Source of the DNA: Pseudovibrio japonicus
GTDB taxonomy: Bacteria > Pseudomonadota > Alphaproteobacteria > Rhizobiales > Stappiaceae
Length of the DNA stretch: 64,000 nucleotides
Reading direction: 5' to 3'
Assembly: GCF_014651595.1 (NCBI RefSeq)
Contig: NZ_BMXE01000004.1
Coordinates: 372,001-436,000 of the forward strand
How positions within the stretch are numbered: position 1 is the stretch's first letter; each line of letters starts with the position of its first letter. Below, one piece after another: positions 1 through 9,283 of the stretch. The notes beneath the pieces were generated by a model. The model saw only the letters and a program-made list of their open reading frames with translations, did no database searches and was not told the DNA's origin. A program made the translations under genes and the position numbers.

Positions 1-294
1 GCCGGCAAGAGCCAGGACCACTGTAACCAGCGGCGCAAACAAAAACAGGAACTTGTCAGACCCCGATGGGATCACCGGCTCTTTCAAAACGAATTTCAAA
101 AGATCCGCAAAACTCTGCAGCAGGCCCCAGGGGCCAACCACGTTAGGACCACGACGGATCTGGACAGCAGCCCAGATCTTACGGTCCGCATAAAGAATGT
201 AAGCAACTATCAGCAGCAGCACGACCATCAAGAGCAAGCTCTGCGCAAGCATTATGATCAGCGGCCAGCCGTAATTCCAGAAAAAATCTTCCAT
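1..294 (-). CDS. nuoH: NADH-quinone oxidoreductase subunit H, N-terminal part (runs off the left edge)
   Basis: This is the first 98 codons of NuoH, the large membrane subunit at the base of the complex I quinone chamber. The translated start contains a long hydrophobic helix (about residues 8-32), then the family signature [23 protein letters not shown], with the charged loop and RGP/GPWG motif that line the quinone site, then a second helix ([11 protein letters not shown]). The ATG at 292-294 follows nuoG by only 13 bases, so it is co-transcribed with it. The gene is cut by the window edge rather than truncated. The identification is very secure from the motif and the operon position. Confidence 0.97.
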   Translation of the reverse strand, partial: MEDFFWNYGWPLIIMLAQSLLLMVVLLLIVAYILYADRKIWAAVQIRRGPNVVGPWGLLQSFADLLKFVLKEPVIPSGSDKFLFLFAPLVTVVLALAG

Positions 295-307
295 GCTCAC
301 CGTCCCC

Positions 308-2404
308 TTATTCCGCCGCCTCAGCTCGGCGCTGCATGGCAAGTGCGGAACACTCGGCCATCACCGCTGAAGCTCGGGCAATCGGGTTGGTTAGATAAAA
401 ATCACTGAATGCCTGCGCAAAGCCGGCACCACTCATATCACCACCACGAGCCGCCAGCTTGGAAATATCCGAAGCCATACCGGTCGCGATGCCGTTTACA
501 TTCGCCATATGAGGAACAGCTTCAACAACCGCTGCGCGCAGCTGCGCGAAGGTGTTAAAGGCAAGAGGCTTACCAAGCGCACCGGAAAGCGCACGAATGA
601 TCGCCCAGTCCTCACGTGCATCCCCTGGAGGGAACGACGCGCGGCTTGCCAGCTGCACACGGCCTTCAAGGTTCACATAGGTGCCTGATTTTTCGGTATA
701 GGCCGCACCTGGCAGAATAACGTCAGCACGGTGTGCACCACGGTCGCCATGCGTACCGATATAAACGACGAACGCGTCACCGAAGGAAGACATGTCCAGT
801 TCATCTGCGCCAAGCAAGAACACAACATCAACGTCACCCTTGGCAGCTGCATCCTGAATACCACCAGTGCTCAGACCGCCCTCACCCGGAACAAATCCCA
901 GGTCCAGACCGCCAACACGGCTTGCAGCAGTGTGAAGAACGTTAAAGCCGTTCCACTCATCGCTCACAGCACCAATGTCTTGCGCCAGCTTTGCGGCAGC
1001 AGCCAGAACAGCAGCGCCGTCTTCACGGGCAATCGCGCCTTCACCAACAATGATCATTGGCCGCTTCGCGCCCTTCAGCACATCAGCAAATGAATTCTTG
1101 CCAGCAACAAGCTCTGCCAGAGTGTCAGGGCCTGCGCCCAGATGGTCAACGTCGTAAGTCAGATCAACCGGCTCACCAATCAGACCAACCTTCAACGCGC
1201 CGCGACGCCATGTCTTGCGGATACGGGCATTCAGCACTGGCGCTTCAATCCGCGGGTTCGCACCTACGATCAAAATTGCATCAGCGTCTTCAATGCCTTC
1301 CACGGAAGAGTTAAACAGATACGTTGTCCGGCCCAAAGAAGGATCAAGCTGCGCGCCATCCTGGCGACAATCCATGTTTACGGACCCGATGCTCTCCATG
1401 AGAGCCTTCAGCGCAAACATGTCTTCAACAGAAGCAAGGTCACCGGCAATTGCAGCAGTCTTTGCGCCGCCAGCCGCTTTCACCTTGGCCGCCACCGCGT
1501 TCAGCGCATCGGTCCAGCTCGCAGCAGCCAGCTTACCGTTCTGCTTCACGTATGGGCGATCCAGACGCTGTGTCTTCAGACCATCCCAGATGAAACGAGA
1601 TTTGTCTGAGATCCATTCCTCGTTCACCTCTTCATTGAGGCGAGGCATGATGCGCATGACTTCCTTGCCGCGTGTATCAACACGAATGGCGGAGCCAAGA
1701 GCGTCCATCACGTCGATGCTTTCTGTCTTCACCAGCTCCCATGGACGAGCGTTGAACTCGTAAGGGGCAGAAGTCAGAGCACCAACCGGGCAAAGGTCAA
1801 TCACGTTGCCCTGCATCTCGGAGGAAAGCGCTTCTTCCAGATAACTGGTAATTTCCGCATCTTCCCCACGGCCAATCAGGCCAAGGTCGGAAACACCGGC
1901 AACTTCGGTCGTAAAGCGAACACAGCGCGTGCAGTGAATGCAGCGTGTCATGATCGTCTTCACAAGCGGACCGATATATTTATTTTCAACTGCGCGCTTG
2001 TTTTCATAAAAACGCGAACCATCTACACCGTACGCCATGGCCTGATCCTGAAGATCACACTCACCGCCTTGGTCACAGATAGGGCAGTCCAGCGGGTGGT
2101 TGATCAGGAGAAACTCCATCACACCTTCACGCGCTTTTTTCACCATTGGAGACTTTGTAAAGATCTCTGGTGGCTGTCCCTCTGGCCCCGGACGCAGATC
2201 GCGCACGCCCATTGCACAAGAGGCAACCGGCTTTGGCGGGCCGCCCTTCACTTCTACAAGGCACATGCGACAGTTGCCGGCTACGGAGAGCCGGTCATGA
2301 AAACAGAACCGCGGGATTTCCGCACCGGCCTCTTCACAGGCCTGCATAACGGTATATTCCGCAGGAACGTCAATTTCTTTGCCGTCGACGACAAGCTTGG
2401 TCAT
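308..2404 (-). CDS. nuoG: NADH-quinone oxidoreductase subunit G
   Basis: This is the 698-residue iron-sulphur subunit of the complex I peripheral arm, which carries electrons from NuoF/NuoE towards NuoI/NuoB. The N-terminal ferredoxin fold has Cys34, 45, 48 and 63 for a [2Fe-2S] cluster. His103 with Cys107, 110 and 116 forms the characteristic His/Cys [4Fe-4S] site, and Cys155, 158, 161 and 205 form the next [4Fe-4S] cluster. A molybdopterin-oxidoreductase-like domain without obvious catalytic function fills the C-terminal two thirds. The start overlaps the stop of the upstream small gene by four bases (ATGA), which suggests translational coupling. The length is normal for alphaproteobacteria. 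Confidence 0.98.
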   Translation of the reverse strand: MTKLVVDGKEIDVPAEYTVMQACEEAGAEIPRFCFHDRLSVAGNCRMCLVEVKGGPPKPVASCAMGVRDLRPGPEGQPPEIFTKSPMVKKAREGVMEFLLINHPLDCPICDQGGECDLQDQAMAYGVDGSRFYENKRAVENKYIGPLVKTIMTRCIHCTRCVRFTTEVAGVSDLGLIGRGEDAEITSYLEEALSSEMQGNVIDLCPVGALTSAPYEFNARPWELVKTESIDVMDALGSAIRVDTRGKEVMRIMPRLNEEVNEEWISDKSRFIWDGLKTQRLDRPYVKQNGKLAAASWTDALNAVAAKVKAAGGAKTAAIAGDLASVEDMFALKALMESIGSVNMDCRQDGAQLDPSLGRTTYLFNSSVEGIEDADAILIVGANPRIEAPVLNARIRKTWRRGALKVGLIGEPVDLTYDVDHLGAGPDTLAELVAGKNSFADVLKGAKRPMIIVGEGAIAREDGAAVLAAAAKLAQDIGAVSDEWNGFNVLHTAASRVGGLDLGFVPGEGGLSTGGIQDAAAKGDVDVVFLLGADELDMSSFGDAFVVYIGTHGDRGAHRADVILPGAAYTEKSGTYVNLEGRVQLASRASFPPGDAREDWAIIRALSGALGKPLAFNTFAQLRAAVVEAVPHMANVNGIATGMASDISKLAARGGDMSGAGFAQAFSDFYLTNPIARASAVMAECSALAMQRRAEAAE

Positions 2405-2838
2405 GCGTTGACCTCTTTTCTAACTGCTCTCAGGGCGTCTGCCATTTTGCCACCATAGTGACTTTGACCGCCCGAACAGAACCATTCATTCTGAGAAAGA
2501 TACTCGCGATGGTAGCGGAGTTGATCCCGGACGCAGTTGCGCCAAGCTTGTGACTTCGGCAACACTTCGAGCATTTGCTCACATGCATTGAGCATATAGG
2601 AAGCAAACCACTCATACTGTTCGAACTCCCGATCGTTGCTAGGCATCTTTCCAGACGCCCAATCTGGGTTTTGAACGGCGAGTTTCAGATATTCAGCATA
2701 AATCTGATTAGCAACCGCCTCACGCTGTATCAAACGTGCAAGCTTTAATTGCCAAGCAGCTGCAATGAATGAGCCACCTGCAAACAATGCGCTAGCAATG
2801 GAGACGATTTGAGTTATTTCCAATGCCCCGAATTCCAT
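2401..2838 (-). CDS. Unknown small membrane-anchored protein embedded in the nuo operon between nuoF and nuoG
   Basis: I do not recognise this 145-residue protein. It begins with one hydrophobic segment (about residues 9-29, rich in Ile/Ala/Phe), followed by a helical, charged and aromatic-rich soluble part with many Tyr/Trp residues and no cofactor motif. The predicted layout is a single N-terminal anchor with a roughly 110-residue soluble domain. It starts three bases after the nuoF stop, with GGAG in the nuoF tail as the likely ribosome site, and its stop overlaps the nuoG start by four bases. It must therefore be translated with complex I genes. Nothing in it resembles a core Nuo subunit. 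An accessory or assembly role is only a guess from position. Confidence 0.85.
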   Translation of the reverse strand: MEFGALEITQIVSIASALFAGGSFIAAAWQLKLARLIQREAVANQIYAEYLKLAVQNPDWASGKMPSNDREFEQYEWFASYMLNACEQMLEVLPKSQAWRNCVRDQLRYHREYLSQNEWFCSGGQSHYGGKMADALRAVRKEVNA

Positions 2839-2841
2839 CCC

Positions 2842-4143
2842 TTACTCCGCAGCGATTTTATCGGTCGGGGTCCGCTGCGTAGCAACGAACTGGTCGATCC
2901 GGTCTTCAATCACAGGGCGGAAGTTCTTGATCAAACCCTGAATAGGCCATGCAGCCGCATCACCAAGCGCGCAGATCGTATGACCTTCCACCTGCTTGGT
3001 CACCTTGAACAGCATGTCGATCTCTTCATAAGAGCTCTCGCCCTTAACCATCCGCTCCATCACGCGCCACATCCAGCCCGTACCTTCACGGCACGGCGTA
3101 CACTGGCCACAGCTTTCGTGTTTGTAGAAGTAGGACAGACGCGCAATCGCTTTGATGATGTCCGTGGATTTGTCCATCACGATCACAGCTGCCGTACCCA
3201 AGGAGGAGCCAACGTCGCGCAGACCGTCAAAGTCCATCTTCGCGTCGCGGATATCTTCACCCTTCACACAAGGAACAGAAGACCCACCCGGAATAACCGC
3301 CAGCAGATTGTCCCAGCCACCGTTGATACCACCGCAGTGCTTTTCAATCAGCTCCTTGAACGGAATACCCATCGCTTCTTCAACGGTGCAAGGCTTGTTC
3401 ACGTGTCCAGAAACACAAAACAGCTTGGTACCAGCGTTGTTCTCACGTCCGATACCAGCAAACCATGCACCGCCGCGGCGCAGAATAGTCGGCGCAACAG
3501 CAATGGATTCCACGTTGTTCACTGTGGTTGGGCAGCCGTAGATACCCATATTTGCAGGGAACGGAGGCTTCAGGCGCGGCTGACCTTTTTTACCTTCAAG
3601 GCTTTCCAGCAGTGCAGTTTCTTCACCGCAGATATAAGCCCCGGCACCATGGTGCACGTAGATATCAAAGTCGTAGCCGTTCTTGTTGTTCTTACCGATC
3701 AGGCCAGCATCATAAGCCTGATCAATCGCAGCCTGCAGGCGCTCACGTTCACGAATGAACTCACCGCGCACATAGATGTAAGCCGCAATAGCACCCATCG
3801 CGAAACCAGCAAGCAAACAGCCCTCAACCAGATGGTGAGGATCATGACGCATGATTTCACGGTCTTTACAGGTGCCCGGCTCGGACTCATCGGCGTTGAC
3901 CACCAGATAGGCTGGACGGCCATCGCTTTCCTTCGGCATGAAGGACCACTTCAAACCAGTTGGGAAGCCCGCACCACCGCGACCACGAAGACCCGAGTTC
4001 TTCATTTCGTCGATGATCCAGTCACGACCTTTTTCGATAATGTCTTTGGTACCAGACCATGATCCGCGCTGACGTGCTCCTTCGAGCCCCCAGTCATGCA
4101 GACCATAGATATTGGTGAAGATACGATCGGAATCGTTCAGCAT
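2842..4143 (-). CDS. nuoF: NADH-quinone oxidoreductase subunit F (NADH/FMN-binding)
   Basis: This 433-residue subunit oxidises NADH, holds FMN and passes electrons to its [4Fe-4S] cluster. The glycine-rich [10 protein letters not shown] motif (residues 54-63) binds FMN/NADH. Cys345, Cys348 and Cys351 (ESCGQCTPC) with Cys391 (TICALGD) are the cluster ligands. The [11 protein letters not shown] stretch near residue 95 is also typical. Length and motifs are those of a normal complex I subunit rather than of a formate dehydrogenase or hydrogenase homologue. It lies three bases downstream of nuoE, which indicates one transcript. Confidence 0.98.
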   Translation of the reverse strand: MLNDSDRIFTNIYGLHDWGLEGARQRGSWSGTKDIIEKGRDWIIDEMKNSGLRGRGGAGFPTGLKWSFMPKESDGRPAYLVVNADESEPGTCKDREIMRHDPHHLVEGCLLAGFAMGAIAAYIYVRGEFIRERERLQAAIDQAYDAGLIGKNNKNGYDFDIYVHHGAGAYICGEETALLESLEGKKGQPRLKPPFPANMGIYGCPTTVNNVESIAVAPTILRRGGAWFAGIGRENNAGTKLFCVSGHVNKPCTVEEAMGIPFKELIEKHCGGINGGWDNLLAVIPGGSSVPCVKGEDIRDAKMDFDGLRDVGSSLGTAAVIVMDKSTDIIKAIARLSYFYKHESCGQCTPCREGTGWMWRVMERMVKGESSYEEIDMLFKVTKQVEGHTICALGDAAAWPIQGLIKNFRPVIEDRIDQFVATQRTPTDKIAAE

Positions 4144-4146
4144 CGC

Positions 4147-4947
4147 TTACCCCTCACCTTTCGCTTTGGCTTCCTGCGCCTTGCGGTGGTTCTCAAGGAA
4201 CTCCGCAACGCCAGCTTCAGCTGGACGAGGAACACCGGTATAACCAGCACCGCCGGTATTCAGAGCAGCACCTGCATGGTGCTGGGACGCAGCATCAGAC
4301 CCGTCAACCACCATTGCTTCCTGAGGTGCACCCTTTGTGGTGTCCTTAATCTCCAGAAGCGTGGTCGGACCACCCTCAGGTGCCGCAAAAATGCGATCCA
4401 CACCCTGAGGACCCGGCAGAACCGGTTTTCCGCCTGCGATGTCATCAAGAAGCTTTTCAAACTTCTCAACATCCAGATCCTCATAGAAGTCTTTGAAGAT
4501 CTGCACCATCGGCGCATTCACACAAGCCCCAAGGCACTCAACCTCTTCCCAAGAGAAATTTCCATCCTCAGAAATGGTGTGCGGTGTCTCGGCAATTTTG
4601 CTTTTACAAACTTTGATAAGCTCTTCAGAACCGCGCAGCTGGCAAGGAGTGGTGCCACACACCTGAATGTGTGCTTTTTTACCCACCGGCTGCAGCTGGA
4701 ACATGGTGTAGAAGGTTGCCACTTCCAGAACGCGGATACGGGGCATGTCCAGCATTTCCGAAATAACGCGGATTGCTGGCTCGGTCACCCAACCGACCTG
4801 TTCCTGAGCGCGCCACAAGATAGGCACGACAGCAGATGCCTGACGCCCCTCAGGGTAACGCGCAATAACCTTCTTCGCCCACTCCAGATTTTCTGGCGTG
4901 AACTCAAAAGATTCTGGCTGTTCGTGATGAAGACGACGCACTGACAT
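4147..4947 (-). CDS. nuoE: NADH-quinone oxidoreductase subunit E (24 kDa type), long form
   Basis: NuoE partners NuoF in the NADH-oxidising module and carries a thioredoxin-like [2Fe-2S] cluster. The ligands are visible as Cys97, Cys102, Cys138 and Cys142. The core domain ends near residue 170. The remaining roughly 95 residues are a low-complexity tail rich in Gly, Ala, Pro and Lys, which makes the protein 266 residues instead of the 160-170 of E. coli. Such tails occur in alphaproteobacterial NuoE. The start codon shares one base with the nuoD stop (TAATG), so reinitiation is likely. Confidence 0.97.
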   Translation of the reverse strand: MSVRRLHHEQPESFEFTPENLEWAKKVIARYPEGRQASAVVPILWRAQEQVGWVTEPAIRVISEMLDMPRIRVLEVATFYTMFQLQPVGKKAHIQVCGTTPCQLRGSEELIKVCKSKIAETPHTISEDGNFSWEEVECLGACVNAPMVQIFKDFYEDLDVEKFEKLLDDIAGGKPVLPGPQGVDRIFAAPEGGPTTLLEIKDTTKGAPQEAMVVDGSDAASQHHAGAALNTGGAGYTGVPRPAEAGVAEFLENHRKAQEAKAKGEG

Positions 4948-6131
4948 TACCGGTCAATCTCCCCAAATACGATATCGATGGAACCAAGAACAGCGGCAAC
5001 GTCAGCCAACATATGGCCGCGGCACAGGTGATCCATCGCCTGCAAATGAGCAAAGCCGGGAGCCTTGATCTTGCAGCGGTAAGGCTTATTGGTTCCATCA
5101 GAAACAAGGTATACGCCGAATTCGCCTTTTGGCGCCTCAACGGCAGCATAAATCTCGCCCTCAGGAACTTTGTAGCCCTCGGTGTAAAGCTTGAAGTGGT
5201 GGATCATGGCTTCCATGGAGCGCTTCATCTCGCCGCGCTTTGGTGGAACCACTTTACCATCAGTAGAAGAAACAGGACCTGTTTCCTTACCCAGCATCTC
5301 CAAACACTGCTTCATGATGCGCACAGACTGGTGCATCTCGAACATGCGGATCAGGTAACGGTCATAACAGTCGCCGTTCTTGCCTACTGCAATGTCGAAT
5401 TCCATTTCATCGTAGCACTCGTAAGGCTGCGACTTACGCAAATCCCATTTCGCGCCGGAACCACGAACCATCACACCGGAAAAGCCCTCTCCCCACGCTT
5501 CATCAAGATCAACAACACCGATATCGACGTTACGCTGCTTGAAGATACGGTTATCGGTCAAAAGGCCTTCGATGTCGTCAAGAGTCTTGAGGAACGGGTC
5601 GCACCAGTTCCACATGTCATCGAGCAGATCCTGCGGCAGATCCTGGTGAACACCACCCGGACGCACGTAAGCCGCGTGCATACGTGCACCACAGCCGCGT
5701 TCGTAAAAGCCCATCAGCTCTTCGCGAGGCTCAAAGCCCCACAGCGGCGGTGTCAACGCACCAACGTCCAGCGCCTGCGTGGTCACGTTCAGAAGGTGTG
5801 ACAGCAAACGTCCGATTTCGGAATAAAGCACACGGATCAGCTGACCGCGCTTCGGCACTTCAATGCCCATAAGACGTTCAACAGCAAGAGCAAAAGCATG
5901 CTCCTGGTTCATCGGTGCCACATAGTCCAACCGGTCGAAGTAAGGCACAGCCTGCAAATAGGTCTTGTGCTCGATCAGCTTTTCAGTCCCGCGGTGCAGC
6001 AGACCGATGTGCGGATCAACACGTGTGACCACCTCACCGTCCAGCTCCAGCACCAGACGCAGCACACCGTGCGCCGCAGGGTGCTGCGGACCAAAGTTGA
6101 TATTAAAATTTCGTACCTGAGCCTCAGCCAT
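4947..6131 (-). CDS. nuoD: NADH-quinone oxidoreductase subunit D (49 kDa)
   Basis: This 394-residue subunit forms much of the quinone-reduction pocket with NuoB and NuoH. The N-terminal motif [14 protein letters not shown] contains the conserved pocket His, and the [12 protein letters not shown] and [10 protein letters not shown] segments are standard NuoD signatures. It is a stand-alone NuoD, not a NuoCD fusion as in E. coli, which fits an alphaproteobacterium. It follows nuoC by 14 bases, with a GGGTAGAG-type ribosome site just before the ATG, and overlaps nuoE by one base. Confidence 0.98.
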   Translation of the reverse strand: MAEAQVRNFNINFGPQHPAAHGVLRLVLELDGEVVTRVDPHIGLLHRGTEKLIEHKTYLQAVPYFDRLDYVAPMNQEHAFALAVERLMGIEVPKRGQLIRVLYSEIGRLLSHLLNVTTQALDVGALTPPLWGFEPREELMGFYERGCGARMHAAYVRPGGVHQDLPQDLLDDMWNWCDPFLKTLDDIEGLLTDNRIFKQRNVDIGVVDLDEAWGEGFSGVMVRGSGAKWDLRKSQPYECYDEMEFDIAVGKNGDCYDRYLIRMFEMHQSVRIMKQCLEMLGKETGPVSSTDGKVVPPKRGEMKRSMEAMIHHFKLYTEGYKVPEGEIYAAVEAPKGEFGVYLVSDGTNKPYRCKIKAPGFAHLQAMDHLCRGHMLADVAAVLGSIDIVFGEIDR

Positions 6132-6145
6132 TCTCTACCCGTGCC

Positions 6146-6748
6146 TCAGTTCGATGCTTTTTCATCACCAGGAAGCACGTATTCAGTGCCTTCCCATGGT
6201 GAGAGGAAGTCAAAACTACGGAATTCCTGAGTAAGCTGCACAGGCTCATAAACAACACGCTTCTTGGTGTCGTCGTAGCGAACCTCTACATACCCTGTCA
6301 GAGGGAAATCCTTGCGAAGCGGGAAACCGTCAAAACCGTAGTCAGTCAGCAAACGCCGCAGATCCGGGTTACCGGTGAACAGAATGCCGTACATATCGTA
6401 GGCTTCACGTTCAAACCATTCAGCACCCTTGAAAATAGGAATAACAGATGGAACCGGAGTGGTTTCATCTGTCTGAACCTTCACGCGAATGCGCAGGTTC
6501 TGCACGGGGGAAAGCAGGTGGTACACAACGTCGAAACGTTTTTCCCGAGCCGGCCAGTCCACACCGCAAATATCAACCAATGCCACAAAGCCGCACCGCG
6601 CGTCATCGCGCAGGAAACGCAAAACATTGATAATATGATCATGGGACACATTAAGGGTCAGATCGCCATAAGCAACCGACCAACCCTCAACCTTGTCTCC
6701 AAGCGTTAGCCCGATAAATTCACCGAGTTCGCTAAGCGTCTCGTCCAT
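6146..6748 (-). CDS. nuoC: NADH-quinone oxidoreductase subunit C (30 kDa)
   Basis: This 200-residue structural subunit of the complex I connecting module has no cofactor of its own. The family signature ERE.YD..GI.F..HPDLRR is recognisable as [20 protein letters not shown] followed by [15 protein letters not shown]. The start ATG is preceded by GGAAACAAGG. The gene is separated from nuoB by 104 bases that contain two hairpins, one of them terminator-like (see separate entries). This is the only large gap inside this part of the operon. Confidence 0.98.
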   Translation of the reverse strand: MDETLSELGEFIGLTLGDKVEGWSVAYGDLTLNVSHDHIINVLRFLRDDARCGFVALVDICGVDWPAREKRFDVVYHLLSPVQNLRIRVKVQTDETTPVPSVIPIFKGAEWFEREAYDMYGILFTGNPDLRRLLTDYGFDGFPLRKDFPLTGYVEVRYDDTKKRVVYEPVQLTQEFRSFDFLSPWEGTEYVLPGDEKASN

Positions 6749-6782
6749 TACCTTGTTTCCTATAGGTTGGACATCTCACAAT

Positions 6783-6803
6783 TGGCAGGGGGACCCCATG
6801 CCA
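6783..6803 (-). other. Small inverted repeat in the nuoB-nuoC gap
   Basis: Read on the minus strand, GGCATGGGG pairs with CCCCTGCC across a two-base loop, with one unpaired base. It lies between the terminator-like hairpin and the nuoC ribosome site. It could protect the 5' end of a processed nuoC-H message, but that is inference only. Confidence 0.35.
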
Positions 6804-6811
6804 GCAATGTC

Positions 6812-6847
6812 AAAAAGGCCGCGCACCGCGAAGGGGGCGCACGGCCT
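6812..6847 (-). terminator. Terminator-like hairpin inside the nuo operon (between nuoB and nuoC)
   Basis: On the minus strand a GC-rich stem of about 12 pairs (AGGCCGTGCGCC with GGTGCGCGGCCT, including two G-U pairs) is followed at once by five T residues. This is the standard form of an intrinsic terminator. It begins six bases after the nuoB stop. Because nuoC-H must still be expressed, it more likely attenuates or marks an mRNA processing point than fully terminates. Confidence 0.6.
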
Positions 6848-6852
6848 GCAAA

Positions 6853-7437
6853 CTATCTTTCGATCGTACCCGTACGGCGGATTTTCTTCTGCAGCAGCAG
6901 CACGCCATACAGCAGCGCTTCAGCAGTTGGAGGACAACCCGGCACATAGATGTCAACCGGAACGACCCGATCACACCCGCGTACAACAGAATAGGAATAG
7001 TGATAGTAACCGCCGCCATTCGCGCAGGATCCCATGGAGATCACATAGCGAGGCTCTGGCATCTGGTCATAAACTTTACGCAGCGCAGGCGCCATTTTGT
7101 TTGTCAGCGTTCCAGCAACAATCATCACGTCAGACTGACGTGGAGAGCCACGAGGCGCGAAGCCAAAGCGCTCTGCGTCATAACGCGGCATCGACATTTG
7201 CATCATCTCTACCGCACAACAGGCAAGACCAAATGTCATCCACATGAGAGAACCGGTACGTGCCCACTGGATCAGGCTTTCACTGGAAGTAACCAGGAAA
7301 CCTTTGTCAGAGAGCTCGTCATTCACATTCATGAAGAATGGATCATTCTCGCCCACCGGGCGACCTGTGTTGGGATCAATGATCCCTTTCGGAGCTTGAG
7401 AGACAAGAGGCTTGGAGCCGTCAGAGATCAATCCCAT
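6853..7437 (-). CDS. nuoB: NADH-quinone oxidoreductase subunit B
   Basis: This is the 194-residue carrier of the N2 [4Fe-4S] cluster that reduces quinone. The ligands are the adjacent pair Cys73-Cys74 (LACCAVEMM), Cys138 (GSCANGGG) and Cys168 (PGCPPTAE). An in-frame ATG seven codons upstream (7458) is possible. I chose 7437 because AAGGGAG sits seven bases before it and the upstream ATG lacks a ribosome site. The start lies inside the end of nuoA (10-base overlap), so translation is coupled. Confidence 0.97.
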   Translation of the reverse strand: MGLISDGSKPLVSQAPKGIIDPNTGRPVGENDPFFMNVNDELSDKGFLVTSSESLIQWARTGSLMWMTFGLACCAVEMMQMSMPRYDAERFGFAPRGSPRQSDVMIVAGTLTNKMAPALRKVYDQMPEPRYVISMGSCANGGGYYHYSYSVVRGCDRVVPVDIYVPGCPPTAEALLYGVLLLQKKIRRTGTIER

Positions 7438-7793
7438 TCCAGCGCTCCCTTCTTCCATTCATAGATGAACCCAATTGTGAGCACGCCCAGGAAGATCATC
7501 ATGGAGGTGAAACCGAACCAACCAAGCCCGCCATAGGCAACAGCCCATGGGAAGAGGAAAGCAATTTCGAGATCGAAGATGATAAAGAGGATCGATACCA
7601 GATAAAACCGGATGTCGAATTTCATTCGCGCGTCATCAAAGGCGTTAAAGCCACACTCGTAAGCAGAAAGCTTTTCAGAATCGGGATCCTTGAAAGCAAC
7701 AATAAATGGGGCAATCAGAAGCGCGAGGCCAATAACGAGGGCAACACCGATAAAGACGACAATCGGGATGTACTCCCTGAGGAGGTCTTCCAT
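7428..7793 (-). CDS. nuoA: NADH-quinone oxidoreductase subunit A
   Basis: This small membrane subunit (121 residues) opens the operon. Three hydrophobic helices are visible (about residues 8-31, 63-86 and 91-113). Between them is the conserved loop [21 protein letters not shown] with the quinone-pocket Cys. The reading frame extends 22 codons further upstream, but the ATG at 7793 gives the normal family length and has GGACGG upstream, so I took it as the start. The promoter should lie in the following 650-base spacer. Confidence 0.95.
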   Translation of the reverse strand: MEDLLREYIPIVVFIGVALVIGLALLIAPFIVAFKDPDSEKLSAYECGFNAFDDARMKFDIRFYLVSILFIIFDLEIAFLFPWAVAYGGLGWFGFTSMMIFLGVLTIGFIYEWKKGALEWD

Positions 7794-8391
7794 TTGAATA
7801 TCCGTCCCTGGACGTAACAGGTCATGCGACCAATAAAACTCTTGGTGCACTGCACACACTGCAGAAGATAGGGCGTTAGGATAGGAAGGACACCCTAGGA
7901 TCCGGTGTATCTAGTCGCACCGCAACGCACGATTAGCTTAGCCCCACAATCTGCGCAAGACCTTACAACAGAGTAAATCAGGTAGGAAAGACTGCCTTAC
8001 GCCACGAGAAGATCACATTCTCGGCAAGCAAGCACCAAAAAGCCGCAAAAAACCTAGGGATATATATTATGAGTATCACACTCATATTAAAACAGAAAAA
8101 TGATGATTTCTAACAATTGCTTGGGAAAACTACTCAAGACTTAAAATCAAACCCCAAAACAGGCATAATATCCTGCGTAGTTCTGCTTAAGTAGTCAAAA
8201 TACCTCAACAGAAGAGTCGCAGCGCAACATTGGCAAGATAGGAATGCAGCCCTACGTTTTAAAGGGCCTCCTTAGAAAAATTTTAAACTAAATCAGAAAA
8301 ACGACACAGCACCCCTGCCCCACAAAACCTCTGGGAGCAGACACCACCATGATACAATGGGATACACACCCAAACCCGAGTCCAAACACAC
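7794..8391. other. Spacer between nuoA and the tRNA-Asp cluster
   Basis: No convincing gene is seen on either strand in this roughly 600-base stretch, whose central part (about 8040-8340) is AT-rich. It must contain the nuo promoter, read leftwards, but I could not pick a clear -35/-10 pair. Confidence 0.6.
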
Positions 8392-8430
8392 GAAAGCACG
8401 GCGCGCTATTCAAAGCGATCACCGTGCTTC
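8392..8430 (-). terminator. Possible terminator of the tRNA-Asp cluster
   Basis: GAAAGCACGG pairs with CCGTGCTTC around a loop that itself contains a short CGC/GCG stem. It lies just downstream of the last tRNA-Asp on the minus strand. The T-run after it is poor (TCGTGTGTTTGG), so the call is tentative. Confidence 0.4.
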
Positions 8431-8446
8431 TCGTTGTAAATGAAAG

Positions 8447-8523
8447 TGGCGCGAGTGACGGGACTCGAACCCGCGACCTCCGGCGTGACAGGCCGGCACT
8501 CTAACCAACTGAGCTACACCCGC
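8447..8523 (-). tRNA. tRNA-Asp (GTC), copy nearest nuo
   Basis: The 77-base cloverleaf reads GCGGGTG acceptor, D-arm GCTCAGTTGGTTAGAG, anticodon stem CCGGC with loop CTGTCAC (GUC), T-arm GGTTCGAGTCC and an encoded CCA end. It is identical over its length to the three following copies. Confidence 0.97.
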
Positions 8524-8569
8524 AACTCTCATTTATATGTTTGTTATAGCAGCTACTTCCAAAAGGAAG

Positions 8570-8646
8570 TGGCGCGAGTGACGGGACTCGAACCCGCGAC
8601 CTCCGGCGTGACAGGCCGGCACTCTAACCAACTGAGCTACACCCGC
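8570..8646 (-). tRNA. tRNA-Asp (GTC), second copy
   Basis: Same 77-base sequence as its neighbours, anticodon GUC, CCA encoded. It is 46 bases from the first copy, and the spacer sequences differ, so the tRNAs are conserved while the spacers are free to drift. Confidence 0.97.
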
Positions 8647-8691
8647 AGCTATAACGGTTTGCTTGGACTGAACACCTCTTCCCAAGGGAAG

Positions 8692-8768
8692 TGGCGCGAG
8701 TGACGGGACTCGAACCCGCGACCTCCGGCGTGACAGGCCGGCACTCTAACCAACTGAGCTACACCCGC
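8692..8768 (-). tRNA. tRNA-Asp (GTC), third copy
   Basis: Identical 77-base tRNA with anticodon GUC and encoded CCA, 45 bases from the second copy. Confidence 0.97.
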
Positions 8769-8828
8769 ACAATCCAAACTATCAACAACAACACCGTGTT
8801 ACATCCGCACCGCCCTCCCGAAGAAAAG

Positions 8829-8905
8829 TGGCGCGAGTGACGGGACTCGAACCCGCGACCTCCGGCGTGACAGGCCGGCACTCTAACCAACTGAGCTACA
8901 CCCGC
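8829..8905 (-). tRNA. tRNA-Asp (GTC), fourth copy (promoter-proximal)
   Basis: Identical 77-base tRNA with anticodon GUC and encoded CCA, 60 bases from the third copy. It is the first in the direction of transcription, with a good promoter just upstream. Confidence 0.97.
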
Positions 8906-8941
8906 TTGGGTCAGCAACGTTGCGTCGTTGTTGGTGGCGCT

Positions 8942-8970
8942 GATTTACGGCGGGGGCGGGTCCAAGTCAA
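8942..8970 (-). promoter_or_regulatory. Promoter of the tRNA-Asp cluster
   Basis: On the minus strand TTGACT (8970-8965) and TAAATC (8947-8942) are separated by exactly 17 bases, about 37 bases before the first tRNA. The spacer is very GC-rich, as is common for stable RNA promoters. Confidence 0.7.
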
Positions 8971-9283
8971 GCGCAGTTGGATGCTCTTTGCGAGTTTTTC
9001 CTGAATAACTTGTTTTCACAGTCAAAATTGCCCTTCAAAAGCGCTCAGATGTGGAAAACAGGGTCGTATAAGACGCATTTATCCCCTTATGGACTCAAGG
9101 ATAATTGGGCTGCCTCGGGAAAAAATTCGAAATCGCCCTGCGGGAATTTTCCAAAACCACCTCAAAAAGACCCAGTCAAGTATTACTACTTAGCTAGAGC
9201 CAGCTCCTGCGATACACTCAGCACGACAAATCACAAGCAAAAGACAAAGATTGGCAGTCCAAATCATTTCAAGGACCGGATTT
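8971..9283. other. Spacer before the first peptidoglycan-binding protein gene
   Basis: About 310 bases without a supported gene. It should carry the promoter for the plus-strand gene at 9284. I saw no clear -35/-10 pair and no repeat. Confidence 0.5.

Noticed and set aside
2809-4062. A 417-codon plus-strand open frame
   Set aside because: It is a shadow of nuoF on the opposite strand with His/Arg-rich nonsense composition.
8440-8703. An 87-codon open frame with internal repeats (VARVTGLEPATSGVTGRHSNQLSYTR)
   Set aside because: It is the antisense of two tRNA-Asp genes. This sequence is a familiar false protein in databases.
8447-8905. Regularly spaced direct repeats resembling a CRISPR array
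   Set aside because: The 77-base repeats are complete tRNA-Asp cloverleaves with CCA ends, spacers are 45-60 bases, and there are no cas genes.
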